Assembly: GCA_013298815.1 (NCBI GenBank)
Contig: JAAFJF010000002.1
Span: 78,981-142,980 of the forward strand
Direction of reading: 5' to 3'
DNA length: 64,000 bases
Origin: Polaromonas sp.
GTDB lineage: Bacteria; Pseudomonadota; Gammaproteobacteria; Burkholderiales; Burkholderiaceae_C
A model generated the notes under the pieces. That model saw only the letters and a program-made list of their open reading frames with translations, did not search any database and was not told the origin of the DNA. The first letter of the stretch is position 1, and the number at the start of each line of letters is the position of its first letter. Shown here in pieces: positions 63,119 to 64,000 of this stretch. The translations under genes were made by a program, and so were the position numbers.

Positions 63119-64000
63119 TTACTTCTTAGCGTATGACTCTACAGGGTTGTCATTTGGTGTTGCCCAAGCGGCTTTGGTAGCTTCACTTGCTGGTAAACCA
63201 ATTTTCGCATTCTTTGGTGGAATAGCTTGTACAAACCATTTGTCGTACAACTTGGCCATGGCGCCAGATTTGATCATGGCTTTGACAGAATCATCAGCCG
63301 CTTTCTTCATAGCAGGGTCATCTTTGCGAATCATGATGGCAATGGGTTCAACGCTCAAAACCTCACCCACGATTTTAAAGTCAGCTGGCGTTTTGGAGCC
63401 AGCAATGTTACCCGCCAAAATAGAGCCATCCATCACAAAAGCATCAGCGCGCCCAGACTCTAGCAACAAAAAGCTGTCTGCATGGTCTTTACCGAACACT
63501 TCTTTGAAGTCAACACCAGTAGCACGCTCATTTTTACGCAGCAGCTGAACGGATGTTGTGCCTGTCGTTGTCGCAACGTTTTTACCGTTCAATTGTGCAA
63601 TACTTGTAATGCCGCTGTTTGATTTGACGGCAATACGAACTTCTTCAACAAAGGTTGTCACCACAAAAGAAACATCTTTTTGACGCGTTGCATTGTTGGT
63701 TGTTGAGCCACACTCGATATCAACTGTACCGTTTTGCACTAAAGGGATGCGGTTTTGTGAAGTGACTGGTGTGTATTTAACTTCTAGCTTTTTACCGGCA
63801 GCTTTTTCAATATCAGCAATGATGCCTTGGCAAACCTCGACATGAAAACCAGTGTATTTGCCATCGCCCAAGGTATATGACAGCGCGCCTGAAGAATCGC
63901 GCACACCCATGCTAATGCTTCCAGACGCTTTGACTTTAGCAAGTGTGTCATTAGACTGGGCTTGTGCAGAAGTCGCCAACATGGTGCCCAAAGCAGCCAA
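63119..64000 (-). CDS. gltI: Glutamate/aspartate ABC substrate-binding protein (partial)
   Basis: The first residues lie beyond the right edge; the visible part begins inside the signal peptide (LAALGTMLATSAQAQ). The mature protein shows TLAKVKASGSISMGVRDSSGALSY, KYTGFHVEVCQGIIADIEKA and DIECGSTTNNATRQKDVSF, typical of the GltI class of polar amino-acid binding proteins. About 293 residues are present out of roughly 300. It delivers glutamate and aspartate to GltJK. Confidence 0.93.
   Translation of the reverse strand: MAALGTMLATSAQAQSNDTLAKVKASGSISMGVRDSSGALSYTLGDGKYTGFHVEVCQGIIADIEKAAGKKLEVKYTPVTSQNRIPLVQNGTVDIECGSTTNNATRQKDVSFVVTTFVEEVRIAVKSNSGITSIAQLNGKNVATTTGTTSVQLLRKNERATGVDFKEVFGKDHADSFLLLESGRADAFVMDGSILAGNIAGSKTPADFKIVGEVLSVEPIAIMIRKDDPAMKKAADDSVKAMIKSGAMAKLYDKWFVQAIPPKNAKIGLPASEATKAAWATPNDNPVESYAKK

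Overview
The window is a chromosomal segment from a beta-proteobacterium of the order Burkholderiales, most likely family Comamonadaceae. Three kinds of evidence support this. Gene order matches that group: ilvI-ilvH-ilvC-pssA-leuA, aat-bpt, sigma factor-DUF3619-DUF3106-RDD, nadE-glnB, mltD-gloB-methyltransferase-rnhA, dnaX-ybaB-recR and gltIJKL. HppA carries a C-terminal OmpA-like domain. A short palindromic repeat resembling ones I recall from Comamonadaceae genomes is scattered through the sequence. Base composition is moderate, near half GC by eye, which is low for the family. I see no prophage, insertion sequence, CRISPR array or replication origin; the window is mostly core genome with small accessory islands.

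Layout. 0-1.5 kb: a partial gene, a Xre/RES toxin-antitoxin pair and a palindromic element. 1.5-6 kb: HAD hydrolase, the N-end-rule transferases Aat and Bpt, an IclR regulator and a D-Ala-D-Ala endopeptidase. 6-12.3 kb (minus strand): branched-chain amino acid genes ilvI, ilvH, ilvC, then pssA and leuA; leuA has its own leucine leader peptide and terminator. 12.7-15.3 kb: ECF sigma factor cluster and diacylglycerol kinase. 15.3-18.9 kb: glnB, nadE and a FemAB-like acyltransferase. 18.9-19.7 kb: BrnT/BrnA toxin-antitoxin with a GIY-YIG gene. 19.9-26.9 kb: hydrolase, Crp-type regulator, two unrelated pyrophosphatases (soluble Ppa and proton-pumping HppA), and fabA-fabB. 26.9-30 kb: moaA-mobA-moeA for molybdenum cofactor. 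30-34.6 kb: RND pump and adaptor. 34.7-42.6 kb: rnhA, methyltransferase, mltD, gloB, an orphan substrate-binding protein, recR-ybaB-dnaX. 43-49.7 kb: a fructose-type ABC import and catabolism locus. 49.8 kb: 4.5S RNA. 50-58 kb: GST, beta-oxidation genes, a CAP-domain lipoprotein, tandem Crp/Fnr paralogues, an aminoglycoside-phosphotransferase-like kinase and an acyl-CoA dehydrogenase. 58-64 kb: tRNA-Arg, tRNA-Pro, aroC, an MFS transporter and the glutamate/aspartate ABC operon, cut by the window end.

The most unusual feature is an interspersed palindromic repeat of about 45-70 bp, present in at least ten copies. Six lie between genes. Four lie inside reading frames (nadE, dnaX, the MFS gene and the FemAB-like gene) without breaking them, and three of those are read in the same frame, giving related peptides. 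dnaX also carries an A9 tract at codons 378-381 whose two alternative frames both stop almost at once, the arrangement that produces the short gamma subunit by slippage in Thermus. The leuA leader peptide (17 residues, 7 Leu) starts exactly where an extended -10 box would place transcription start, so it may be leaderless. All functional calls rest on reading the sequence and on family knowledge; no database search was run.
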